From Gammaproteobacteria bacterium (GTDB lineage Bacteria; Pseudomonadota; Gammaproteobacteria; GCA-001735895): 24,888 nt of DNA. The notes below the pieces were generated by a model that was not told the origin of the DNA, searched no databases, and saw only the letters and a list, made by a program, of their open reading frames with translations. Positions 7,557 to 15,085 of this stretch are shown here, piece by piece. The position numbers and the translations under genes are program-made. The stretch is taken from the NCBI GenBank assembly GCA_024763185.1, contig JANTFY010000006.1, positions 1-24,888 on the forward strand, in the 5' to 3' direction. Position 1 is the stretch's first letter; every line of letters starts with the position of its first letter.

Positions 7557-8447
7557 ATGTCTTCCGGCCACGACCATTCTATTAAAAATTACAATAGTGC
7601 CTTCACCATTGGTGTAGCGCTGAATATTTCATTCGTCATTATTGAAGCTGTTTATGGAGTCATTTCAGGGTCGCTGGCGTTAATTGCAGATGCCGGTCAT
7701 AACCTCAGCGATGTGCTGGGGTTATTGCTTGCCTGGGGCGCTATCTGGCTGGCTGCCAGGGCGGCAACGGATCAAAGAACCTACGGCTTTCGTAAAGCCA
7801 CCATCCTCGCATCACTGGGTAGCGCGCTACTTCTACTGTTATCTCTGGGCGCGATCAGCTGGGAGGCAATTGGTCGCTTTTCAGACCCTCAGCCCGTTCA
7901 CGGCATGACCGTTATCATCGTTGCCGGTATCGGTGTTGTGATCAATACCGTTACGGCGATGTTATTCATATCCGGGCAGAAGGATGACCTGAATATCAAG
8001 GGTGCCTATCTGCACATGGCGGCCGATGCGGCTGTATCTCTGGGCGTTGTAATTGCTGGGGCCATTGGCATGTTTACCGGCTGGCTGCTGGTTGACCCTA
8101 TCACCAGTCTTCTTATTGTCGTAATCATCTTTATCGGCACCTGGTCACTGTTAAAAGACTCTATGAACCTGGCACTGGATTCCGTGCCCAAAGGTATAAA
8201 CGTTGCAGAAATCAGAGCCTATCTAGGCGATCTACCACAGGTTTCACAGCTACACGACCTGCATGTGTGGGCACTCAGTACCACCGAGGTTGCGTTGTCT
8301 GTTCATTTGATCATCACTGAAAGTGAACAGTTACCGGCTAATTTTCTGACACGTATTCAGCAACAGTTACACGATGAACATGGTATAGAGCACACAACCA
8401 TACAGCTGGAAAAAGAAGGTGACGAACAGTGCCTGTTAAACGGATAA
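7557..8447 (+). CDS. Cation diffusion facilitator (CDF) metal exporter, zinc-type
   Basis: This 296-residue protein is a proton-coupled metal exporter of the inner membrane, CzcD/ZitB type. Six hydrophobic helices are visible in the first 205 or so residues. The transport site is complete: His48 and Asp52 in DAGHNLSD (helix 2) and His153 and Asp157 in YLHMAADA (helix 5), the HD-HD arrangement associated with Zn2+ (and Cd2+/Co2+). A short His-rich N-terminus (GHDH) and a C-terminal cytoplasmic domain with HDLHVWALSTTEVALSVHL, diagnostic of CDF proteins, complete it. An in-frame stop at 7539 and no other start make ATG 7557 the start, although its ribosome site is weak. No metal regulator gene is adjacent. 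Confidence 0.93.
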   Translation: MSSGHDHSIKNYNSAFTIGVALNISFVIIEAVYGVISGSLALIADAGHNLSDVLGLLLAWGAIWLAARAATDQRTYGFRKATILASLGSALLLLLSLGAISWEAIGRFSDPQPVHGMTVIIVAGIGVVINTVTAMLFISGQKDDLNIKGAYLHMAADAAVSLGVVIAGAIGMFTGWLLVDPITSLLIVVIIFIGTWSLLKDSMNLALDSVPKGINVAEIRAYLGDLPQVSQLHDLHVWALSTTEVALSVHLIITESEQLPANFLTRIQQQLHDEHGIEHTTIQLEKEGDEQCLLNG

Positions 8448-8519
8448 GTCCTAGCCTTCAATTCACTCCAGGGATACAGGTTTCATGTTGAGACGGGAAG
8501 CGGGTAACTAAAATGCTGC

Positions 8520-9917
8520 TTAACAGCAAAAACACACCATTTCAGGCGCGGGTTGCTCTTTGACAGCAGTCAGTTCGCCCAGCACTTCCTTGAGCGCCTG
8601 TTTGAAGCTTTCTATCTGTTCGGGCGTGTTGAACAGTCCCGTCGATACCCGGATACAGTATTGCTGCTCGACGGGTGCCTGCTTGCAACTGTTAGGATCA
8701 CCGGGATCATGCTCCTGGGTAAAACACAGCGGAGAAGTCACGGTTGGAAAAGCAATATAACGCACTTGTATCCCTTTTTTTTGCAGCTGCTCATTGACGA
8801 ACATGACCATTTTCTTGTTACTGTAACATTGCTGCGGATTATTCCAGTCAAAAGGAAAAAAGGACACCAGCCCTGAGCGCAAGTCCTCTTCAGAAGGCGA
8901 TATCATGGAGTTTGTAGATTTTGAAATAATGAAATCGCGCACCGAGGTTGACAGATTGAGTATGTACTCTTCTATCGCCTTCTGTCCTCCTATATCCTGG
9001 TAAAACTGCAACAGCTTCAACAGCGCATTATAGGAAGGTGTATTCTGGCAGCCTCTTACCTGCAGGGCCTCGGCAATTGACTTGTTTGTTCCCGGATAGT
9101 CAGCACACATGTACTCCCCCATTTTTTGCGACAACGTGGGGTAAAACTCGGGCGGACTCAAATACGGATCCCGAATATAGAGCATGCCTGTACCGGGCGG
9201 GCCATTCATCCATTTATGGGTGGGTGCAGCATAAAAATCACAATTGTCCACGCGGTTTTCAGGTTTGTTAACATCTACCATTCCGACCGCCTGTGCGCCA
9301 TCTATGATGATATAGTCGATATCCAATTCATTCGCCCTGCGTTGCAGTTTATCCAGTGGCAGGCGCACGCCATTCGTACTGTAGACATGAGAAACACAGA
9401 GCGCTTTGGCGGATTGCAGCTGTGGAACCCGCGGAAACAGATGATCCAGCAATTCATCCGGCGTCATACTATTCAGGGTTTTATGGTCCGGAAAAGACCG
9501 TACATTTACATTTATGCCCTGCCTTTGTTTCAGCATCCATAGCGGTGAGATGATCGCCGGATGCTCGTGATCCGTCGTGATCACGCGATCTCCCTGCTTG
9601 AAATTAAGGCCGGTCAGCACCATGGCAAGCCCCATGGTAGTATTATTGGTTAGGCAGATATTACTCGAACCTACATCGAGAAATTCGGCGATCTTCTTGC
9701 GGGTATTTAACTGTTGTTTGCCCAGCAACAGGTCGGTTTCGTAGGAAGCTGTTGGATTGGTGTTCCAATTGGAAAGGCCTGTCTTATAAGAATCGACCAC
9801 GCAGTCAGGCATGGACCCTTCCGTTCCATTGTTCAGGTAGATGATATCCTCGGCAAGCTGGTTAAATTTTGTGTCACTTTTAAAAAACCACTTGCGGATC
9901 TGTTTTGCCTGAAACAT
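8520..9917 (-). CDS. Class V PLP aminotransferase/cysteine desulfurase-like protein with CFCC tail
   Basis: A 465-residue fold-type I PLP enzyme of the class V family (isopenicillin N epimerase/cysteine desulfurase-like). Visible are the N-terminal LNNGTEGSMP, the cofactor Asp206 and Gln in IIDGAQAVGM, the Schiff-base Lys235 in PTHKWMNGPPGTGMLYI, and RVSTGLFNT near the C-terminus. Members act as C-S lyases, desulfurases, epimerases or kynureninase-like enzymes, so the substrate is not predictable. The protein ends MVCFCC, with three cysteines in the last four residues (462, 464, 465), which could accept persulfide or bind metal. Start at ATG 9917 is supported by GAGAGGCG upstream. It is about 60 residues longer than the other class V enzyme nearby and clearly distinct from it. 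Confidence 0.88.
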   Translation of the reverse strand: MFQAKQIRKWFFKSDTKFNQLAEDIIYLNNGTEGSMPDCVVDSYKTGLSNWNTNPTASYETDLLLGKQQLNTRKKIAEFLDVGSSNICLTNNTTMGLAMVLTGLNFKQGDRVITTDHEHPAIISPLWMLKQRQGINVNVRSFPDHKTLNSMTPDELLDHLFPRVPQLQSAKALCVSHVYSTNGVRLPLDKLQRRANELDIDYIIIDGAQAVGMVDVNKPENRVDNCDFYAAPTHKWMNGPPGTGMLYIRDPYLSPPEFYPTLSQKMGEYMCADYPGTNKSIAEALQVRGCQNTPSYNALLKLLQFYQDIGGQKAIEEYILNLSTSVRDFIISKSTNSMISPSEEDLRSGLVSFFPFDWNNPQQCYSNKKMVMFVNEQLQKKGIQVRYIAFPTVTSPLCFTQEHDPGDPNSCKQAPVEQQYCIRVSTGLFNTPEQIESFKQALKEVLGELTAVKEQPAPEMVCFCC

Positions 9918-10330
9918 TCTGCGCCTCTCTTTTTACCGTACCAACAGTGAAATCACTGATATCGAAGCACTGCAATATTAACATGAGACAACCTAATTAG
10001 TTAATTTACATTAATATTTTGACCTTAATCGATTGTCATCGTTCTACCCGGAATCGCCCTATAATACCTGCCGTTCTGATGTCGGGGAATCCAGGCGAAT
10101 CCTAATTTTCAAGCTGATTATTGCCTGAAAGGCTGCAATAACTTTCCACAAACTTTATGCCGTTTAGTCCACCCTCTAGCCAGAGGGTATCCAGAAAATT
10201 TTATGCCACTCCTGATTTAATCAGCCAGCAGTTAATATGACTCCAACCCGGCTTGTAACGGACGATATTTAATATATACAATTTGACGTATACAGTTGTC
10301 TACTGAATAATACTGCTTCCTGGAGAGTGT
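9918..10330. other. Divergent intergenic region with two hairpins
   Basis: No gene was found in this 413-base gap. It contains an inverted repeat TTATTGC-10-GCAATAA at 10118-10141 and a perfect ACCCTCT-AGCC-AGAGGGT hairpin at 10171-10188, followed by an AT-rich stretch and then the parA promoter. Because the repeats lie just upstream of a ParA-type gene they could be binding sites, or simply a terminator and its neighbour. Confidence 0.4.
10283..10311 (+). promoter_or_regulatory. Sigma70-type promoter for the parA-like gene
   Basis: TTGACG at 10283-10288 and AATAAT at 10306-10311 are separated by exactly 17 bases, each one mismatch from consensus. The expected transcription start near 10318 gives a very short leader before a GGAG ribosome site and the ATG at 10331. 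An imperfect dyad (GTATAC...GTCTAC) lies in the spacer. Confidence 0.6.
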
Positions 10331-10969
10331 ATGAAAATAGTCACATTACTTGCGCAAAAAGGCGGAACAGGGAAATCAACCCTGTCTATTCATTTGGCCG
10401 TGCTGGCTGCGGCCAGCAACCTGAAAGTGGTCATAGCTGACATTGATCCACAGCAAAGTACAACTTTCTGGAACGAAAGGAGGGCAAGCGATGCACCTGA
10501 CGTGATTCCCATGAAGGCTAACACGCTGAAAAAACACATTGCCGAGCTGAAACGGCAAGGCGTTGATCTTTTAGTGATTGATACCGCCCCCCACTCTTTC
10601 GAGGATTCTGTTATTGCAGCCCAACTGGCAGATTTTATTCTTATTCCCACCCGCCCCGCTATTCTCGACCTTCAGGCCATTGGCTTTTCCGTAGAAATTG
10701 TTAAAAACATTGATGGAAAAGCGGCCATTGTGTTAAATGGCTGCCCGTTTCCAGGAAAAAACGGCGAAAGGGCTATTGTCAGTGAAGCACGGGAAGCCCT
10801 GGCAGGTTATGGCTTACCCGTTTCACCTGCAGCCGTATCCCTTCGTGCTGCCCTGAGTCATTCCCTCATTAACGGGGAGGCAGTAACGGAATTTGACAGT
10901 AACAGTAAGGCAGCCGATGAGATACGCGGATTGATGAACTGGATTAACCAGGAGGCAAACCTATGGTGA
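10331..10969 (+). CDS. Small ParA-family ATPase (MinD/ParA-type positioning ATPase)
   Basis: This 212-residue protein has the deviant Walker A motif KGGTGKST (10-17) with signature Lys10 and Lys15, the ADIDPQQS switch region (36-43), and Walker B LLVIDTAP (about 79-86). There is no N-terminal DNA-binding domain, so it resembles the short ParA of type Ib plasmid partition and chromosomal cargo-positioning ATPases. ParA ATPases dimerise on ATP, bind the nucleoid or membrane, and move DNA or protein cargo. No ParB gene follows; instead the stop overlaps the start of a 63-codon gene by 7 bases. A sigma70-like promoter and GGAG ribosome site precede it. It could be a plasmid-derived relic or part of a positioning system for a neighbouring protein. 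Confidence 0.88.
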   Translation: MKIVTLLAQKGGTGKSTLSIHLAVLAAASNLKVVIADIDPQQSTTFWNERRASDAPDVIPMKANTLKKHIAELKRQGVDLLVIDTAPHSFEDSVIAAQLADFILIPTRPAILDLQAIGFSVEIVKNIDGKAAIVLNGCPFPGKNGERAIVSEAREALAGYGLPVSPAAVSLRAALSHSLINGEAVTEFDSNSKAADEIRGLMNWINQEANLW

Positions 10970-11154
10970 AGAGAGCAAAACTGACCCTTGATCTCAACGA
11001 AACGAAGGATCGTATTAAGAATGAGGATATTTCAGAATCGGTATCGACAGAACAACCCGACGCCCCTGATAAACAGAAAAGCATTGGCAAGTTATTGTTC
11101 GTGGCAGGACTGGCGATAGCGTCCATGATCATCTTCAGACAGAGAATTTTTTAG
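10963..11154 (+). CDS. Small single-span membrane protein, probable partner of the ParA-like ATPase
   Basis: A 63-residue protein whose ATG overlaps the end of the ParA-like gene (ATGGTGA), so translation is coupled. The N-terminus is basic (MVKRAKLTLDLNETKDRIK), the middle is acidic and Ser/Pro/Gln-rich (about 21-40), and residues 43-58 (KLLFVAGLAIASMIIF) form one hydrophobic helix followed by a basic end (RQRIF). This looks like a C-terminal tail anchor with a cytoplasmic N-terminal part. Short basic N-terminal peptides are how many ParB and cargo adaptors stimulate ParA ATPases, so a role as ParA partner is reasonable inference. No family is recognised. Confidence 0.7.
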   Translation: MVKRAKLTLDLNETKDRIKNEDISESVSTEQPDAPDKQKSIGKLLFVAGLAIASMIIFRQRIF

Positions 11155-11278
11155 CCCTGAAGTCCTGTTTCTCAAGAGCGCTACACCCATAATGATCAAA
11201 TCACTTCCTTACAGGTAAGTGCCCTTGCTCCAGCCTTCAGCGGCAATTATACAAAACCAGATATAGCTATTGACCCTC

Positions 11279-11407
11279 TTAAACCAGGGCAAATAACGAC
11301 GCCGCCAAAATCAATAACGGTGCGCCAGGCACGACAGGCAGGATAACAAAGAGCACACCCAGAACAAATGTCGCCCAGGCTAAAACACGTATTAATGTTT
11401 TTTTCAT
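11279..11407 (-). CDS. Very small hydrophobic membrane protein (42 aa), DUF454/PGPGW-like
   Basis: An ATG at 11405-11407 preceded by GGAG about ten bases upstream opens a 42-codon frame. It starts MKKTLIRVLAWATFVLG and then has a hydrophobic stretch with LPVVPGAPLLILAASLF. The pattern (leucine-rich helix, PxxPGxP turn, second helix) resembles the start of YbaN/DUF454 or PGPGW membrane proteins, which are longer. It is either a genuine small protein with one or two helices or a truncated copy of such a gene; the stop is clean. It is convergent with the ParA module, 125 bases away. Confidence 0.5.
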   Translation of the reverse strand: MKKTLIRVLAWATFVLGVLFVILPVVPGAPLLILAASLFALV

Positions 11408-11853
11408 GTCATTTTCTCCAGCAGGAGGACGATTGTAAGAATATCATCTCCTAGAATATCCGATTCTGTCAATTAATATTGCCAACAGTCAATGGCTACA
11501 TAACGCCTAAAATCAAACATGACTTCCCTGCCCTTCAGCTACAGCTTTAAGACGCTTTTTGAATTTACCGGCCTGAAGTTGGCTAAAACCACTCTTTTCT
11601 ACCCATGTTTTCTTTCAAATGACTATGGCTCTTTAACAAACATGGGCACCCAATTTAATAAGCTAATCATTTCTGGACCAAGCCGGAATTTATTCCATTC
11701 ACCATCCTGATAAATGATTTTTATTACCTGCATGGTATATTTCTCCAGGGATTTCAGATCAGGTTTCAACAATGGAGTCTTTATCACCCTATATATCAAG
11801 GGTATAGTTTACCGATTTCTGCCAAGAAAATTCGCCAACCCCGAGGGATAATC
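11408..11853. other. Intergenic region, possibly one tiny gene
   Basis: A 446-base AT-rich stretch with no confident gene. On the minus strand 11623-11733 encodes a possible 36-residue peptide (MQVIKIIYQDGEWNKFRLGP...) after a GGAG placed rather far from the ATG. A plus-strand frame of 63 codons at 11519-11710 covers the same bases and has neither a ribosome site nor plausible composition. A short ACCCT...AGGGT repeat lies near 11786-11803, before the next gene. Confidence 0.3.
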
Positions 11854-13059
11854 ATGACCAGCCTGAATGACGATAAGGAAAAACTAAAAACGATTCGTGA
11901 GCAAATGCCATCGACAACAGCTGTTCGCTACCTGAATACCGGCACCAACGGGCCGTTGCCAAAGAAAGCGGCAGACGCCATCAGATCAGTGGCGGAAAAA
12001 GAATATCTACAAGGCAGGTACCTGCCATTTATCGAAGAGCTTTATGCTGAGATGGACAAGACCAGAAACCTTCTGGCCAGCATAGTCGGCGCATCCTATG
12101 ATGAAATTGCCCTGACCCATAGCACCACCGAGGCCCTGAATATCGTTCTGTGGGGGCTTAACTGGCAACCCGGTGATGAAGTGGTGACCACTAGCCTGGA
12201 GCACGTCGCAGGCGTGGAACCCCTGGCGTTGATCAAATCCCGCTATGGCATCTCTGTCAAATACGTTCATGTAAAATACGGCGACCAATACGACGAGGAG
12301 GAGTTTGTTTCCGCCGTGGAAAAGGCTATTACTCCCCGTACCCGGCTATTTCTCGTTTCTCATGTGTCAACTTCCACCGGCATTACCTTTCCTATCAAAA
12401 AACTGGTTGAAATCTGCCATGCGCATAATGTGTACGTTTTAGTGGACGGTGCACAATCAGTGGGTGCAATCCCAGTCAATATGCATGAACTCGGCGTTGA
12501 TTTCTATGTAAATGCCGGGCGCAAATGGCTGTTGGGTCCGGAAGGGATAGGCGTTTTATATGTGGCCAAGGACCGTATTTCGGAGGTAGACCCTACCTTT
12601 ATAAGTCCCACCTCTGTCAACAAGCGATCTGACCTGGATATGGTATCACCTTATGTCATCCCGGCACCATTTGCTGCCCGTTACCAACTGGCCACGGCGA
12701 TGTACATGCCCACACTAATGGGCTTTCAAAAATCTCTCGAATATCTCGTTGAAGATGTGGGCATGGAATGGATCTTCACGCGTATCAAAGGCCTGGCCCG
12801 GCATATGCAAGCGTTGCTCAGGGAGATACCGGGTGTCGAGGTGGTTACCCCTTTGGGAAAAGAAGCCGGCCTGGTCGGATTCCTTGTCGAGGGCTGGGAC
12901 CCGGATGATCTTTGCGCCCGTCTCAATGAGAGAAAATTCATGATTCGGCCCGAGCCAAAACACCAGCTGCCGGCACCGGCCCGTATATCAACCGGTTTTT
13001 ACAATACCGTTGAAGAACTCGATCAACTCGCTGAATGTATACGTGAAATCATTCGCTGA
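11854..13059 (+). CDS. Class V PLP aminotransferase (cysteine desulfurase/isopenicillin N epimerase-like)
   Basis: A 401-residue fold-type I PLP enzyme. The cofactor-binding LTHSTTEALN (87-96), LVDGAQSVGA with Asp198, Schiff-base Lys224 in NAGRKWLLGPEGIGVLYV, and RISTGFYNTVEELD near the end define class V. It resembles SufS-like and EgtE-like C-S lyases, but the active-site cysteine loop of a true desulfurase was not identified, so sulfur chemistry is not proven. Start ATG 11854 follows GAGGG. It differs substantially in sequence and length from the 465-residue class V enzyme on the other side of the ParA module, so the two are paralogues rather than a recent duplication. Downstream lies a broken rhodanese gene that may once have formed a sulfur-transfer unit with it. 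Confidence 0.88.
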   Translation: MTSLNDDKEKLKTIREQMPSTTAVRYLNTGTNGPLPKKAADAIRSVAEKEYLQGRYLPFIEELYAEMDKTRNLLASIVGASYDEIALTHSTTEALNIVLWGLNWQPGDEVVTTSLEHVAGVEPLALIKSRYGISVKYVHVKYGDQYDEEEFVSAVEKAITPRTRLFLVSHVSTSTGITFPIKKLVEICHAHNVYVLVDGAQSVGAIPVNMHELGVDFYVNAGRKWLLGPEGIGVLYVAKDRISEVDPTFISPTSVNKRSDLDMVSPYVIPAPFAARYQLATAMYMPTLMGFQKSLEYLVEDVGMEWIFTRIKGLARHMQALLREIPGVEVVTPLGKEAGLVGFLVEGWDPDDLCARLNERKFMIRPEPKHQLPAPARISTGFYNTVEELDQLAECIREIIR

Positions 13060-13142
13060 CAGTAGAAGTTAACAACAACTGGCTCTGTGTCCATTCTATT
13101 CCAGTGTGGAACGGTTCATTTTAAAAAATATTGAATATTTTA

Positions 13143-13750
13143 ATGTCACTGCCCGACTATTTCATCGAGCGAAATCAACTGGAGGAACGGCTACTGCACA
13201 ATAACGATAATCTTGTTATTGTTGATTTAAGCTCAGCTGAACAGTATGAAAAAGTCCACAAACCCGATGCGCACTCTATTCGTTATTCCGATATTCTAAA
13301 AAGTAGATAAACCGGTATAGGGGCCACTACCGGGTGATAAAGATTTTTTCAGCATTACTATCCAGTCCGGGCATTACTAAGAATACTCTTGTGGTCGCTT
13401 ACGACGATGTAAGCTGTGGCTGCGCTGCTCGATTTGTATGGACATTGCACGTATTCGGCCACGAAAAAGCAGTGGTACTTAATGGGGGCTTGCATAGCTG
13501 GAAGAATGAAGGACATCGATGAATCAACCAACCCCATCACCGTTCTTCCGACACCTGGCTGAAATTAAAGCATTTGGGGTATACGAATGTTCCAGGGTAT
13601 CCCGGATCCTGGTCCGAATGGGAACCATCCTCAAACCCCTGTCGAAGAGCACAGTGTTGGGAGAAAGCTTATAACCCACAACCCTTGACCTGGGACCTGG
13701 CGGGTTTCAGTTTAAAAACTTCGGCTAATCCCGATCAAAAAACACCTTAG
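13143..13750 (+). pseudogene. Degraded two-domain rhodanese (thiosulfate/3-mercaptopyruvate sulfurtransferase)
   Basis: The first piece starts at ATG 13143 (MSLPDYFIERNQLEERLL...VIVDLSSAEQY) and stops at a TAA in the first rhodanese domain. After a frameshift the frame continues with FSALLSSPGITKNTLVVAYDD and FGHEKAVVLNGGLHSW, the end of a typical first domain, then hits TGA at 13520-13522. In the same frame beyond it come NQPHHRSSDTWLKLKHLGYT and GYPGSWSEW, the active-site loop and end of the second rhodanese domain, with Asn where the catalytic Cys belongs. Most of the second domain before the loop is missing. The remnant is about 200 codons against roughly 280 in the family, so it carries a stop, a frameshift, an internal deletion and loss of the catalytic residue. 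It ends inside the next, opposing gene. Confidence 0.85.
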
Positions 13751-14240
13751 CTTTATCAAGATCATAGGACCAGGGCAGGTCGCTGTTCTTCCAGCCATTG
13801 ACTACCCGATGGCCCTGATGCGGTCCACTTTCGGCCTTATCGCCTTCAAATCCATCAATGATGTTATACACATGTTCGTAACCCAGTTTGGCCAGATGAT
13901 CAACCGTCCAGGCACTCCAGAATCCTGCGCGACATAACAAAACGATGGGAGTTTGCTTATTAAATCCCTTCTGCTCCACGAAATTCTCAATTTGCTGTAT
14001 AGCCTGGTCATTTTCAACCAGCTTCCAGTTCTTGTTCTGGTCATCCCATTGTTGCCAGTCTGCGGACTTGTACGGGATATTCACATCGATCAATGTCGGT
14101 GCGCCCACACAGGCCAGTTCTTCGGGAGAGCGAAGATCAATAAACAGCACATCCGGCGACTGCTCATTGATGAATTTATAAGCTTCAGTTGCAGTGAGGT
14201 AAAGCTCCAGTCTTGTCATTTTGCCTATAGGGACTTCCAT
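13725..14240 (-). CDS. Single-domain rhodanese-like protein
   Basis: From ATG 14240 the protein has 171 residues; a TTG at 14258 or the ATG of MTRLELY at 14219 are alternatives, and none has a strong ribosome site. The rhodanese fold is visible from LTATEAYKFINEQSPDVLFIDLRSPEE to the active loop CRAGFWSA, with the persulfide-forming Cys about residue 103, then LAKLGYEHVYNIIDGFEGD. No signal peptide is apparent, so it is probably cytoplasmic. The insertion between strand and loop (DWQQWDDQNKNWKLVEND) matches a subgroup found with thiosulfate-related genes. Unlike the neighbouring rhodanese remnant the frame is intact with its catalytic Cys, so it is probably functional in sulfane-sulfur transfer. 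Confidence 0.82.
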   Translation of the reverse strand: MEVPIGKMTRLELYLTATEAYKFINEQSPDVLFIDLRSPEELACVGAPTLIDVNIPYKSADWQQWDDQNKNWKLVENDQAIQQIENFVEQKGFNKQTPIVLLCRAGFWSAWTVDHLAKLGYEHVYNIIDGFEGDKAESGPHQGHRVVNGWKNSDLPWSYDLDKAKVFFDRD

Positions 14241-14327
14241 AAGGTATTTACCAGTCAATAATAGTGTTAAAAAGTATAACCCAGCGTTGTTTTAAAAGTT
14301 ATTGAACCTCTGATTAATGTTTTCTTG

Positions 14328-14588
14328 CTAGCAATTATGCCTATAGATATCTAAATCATAAAAGGATGCAGACAGGGCCGTAATGCTGTTAAGAAAAAGT
14401 CCGGTCGGAATGGCAACCTGTTTGAGATCATAACCAAACCAGGTAAAAAGCGGGATGTATAACATTGCGCCGCCCAGACCCAACGTGGAAAACAAAAAAG
14501 CTAAAACAAATATAAGCGATGTAAGTATTTAGCTGCGGGCATAAAGAGTATTAACAAAACCCGCCGTGTAAAGCTTACCGGTTTTCAT
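14328..14588 (-). pseudogene. Truncated TauE/SafE-type permease remnant
   Basis: On the minus strand an ATG at 14588 begins MKTGKLYTAGFVNTLYARS, then an in-frame TAA. The same frame continues with LIFVLAFLFSTLGLGGAMLY, IPLFTWFGYDLKQVAIPTG and LFLNSITALSASFYD before a stop at 14328. This is the first 60 or so residues of a TauE/SafE permease (the GLGGGxLYVPL motif followed by DLKxA and a second helix); the remaining 180 or more residues are absent. Such permeases export sulfite or sulfonates and often sit beside rhodaneses, which is the case here. One internal stop plus loss of most of the gene makes this a clear relic. Confidence 0.78.
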
Positions 14589-15085
14589 GGCGATTCGTGA
14601 CCGTTACTCCATCATTTTCGTCTGCTCACAGCATGATTTCCCTTTCCCTTTGGGCTCACTACTCTTTTTGCATTGTGCTTGATGACGTCCTTTCCCATAC
14701 GTTTAAAAGTTTTGCTGTAAATTTTTTTGATCCTTTTGTTTTAAGGCAGACAACTAAAACAATGAGCTAAAAAAAGTTCGTCTGTAAAACGATACTTGCT
14801 TACCGGAGTATCAACGACTGCTGGCTTGAAGCCAGTGCTTTGTATCTTGGGCTGAAAGTCAGTCATTGACGCTAATGCCTTTTTCTCGTCATTCCCGCGC
14901 AGGCGGGAATCCAGTGCAGACAATACACATAGAGCCTGCCTATGCTTCATTGCTAATAGTTACCGGCTTTCGCCGGTATGACAAACAGCCGGATGAAGCC
15001 GGAGGGTTTACAGAGATCCCCTATAAAGACCTTAAACCCAATTGCATACTGTCAATTAAGATCAGAAATGAAGCCCGAATAGGCA
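14589..15085. other. Intergenic region carrying repeats, no gene found
   Basis: Apart from a short perfect hairpin (CTGGCTT-G-AAGCCAG, 14821-14835) and the REPIN-like element described separately, no supported gene was found. A Cys-containing minus-strand fragment around 14605-14690 (reading QCKKSSEPKGKGKSCCEQ) has no start codon and may be a further relic of the decaying neighbourhood. Confidence 0.4.
14887..14983. repeat. REPIN-like doublet of REP palindromes
   Basis: Two perfect hairpins, ATTCCCGC-GCAG-GCGGGAAT (14891-14910) and TACCGGC-TTTC-GCCGGTA (14961-14978), face each other. Each is preceded, on opposite strands, by GTCAT (14888-14892 and ATGAC at 14978-14982). The outer halves GTCATtCCcGC and GTCATaCCgGC match at 9 of 11 positions, so the unit is an inverted pair of related REP sequences about 97 bases long. 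Very similar palindromes are widespread in proteobacterial intergenic DNA and are thought to be moved by REP-associated tyrosine transposases. Confidence 0.72.

Noticed and set aside
11519..11710. 63-codon plus-strand frame
   Set aside because: No ribosome site, no recognisable features and composition typical of random AT-rich DNA.
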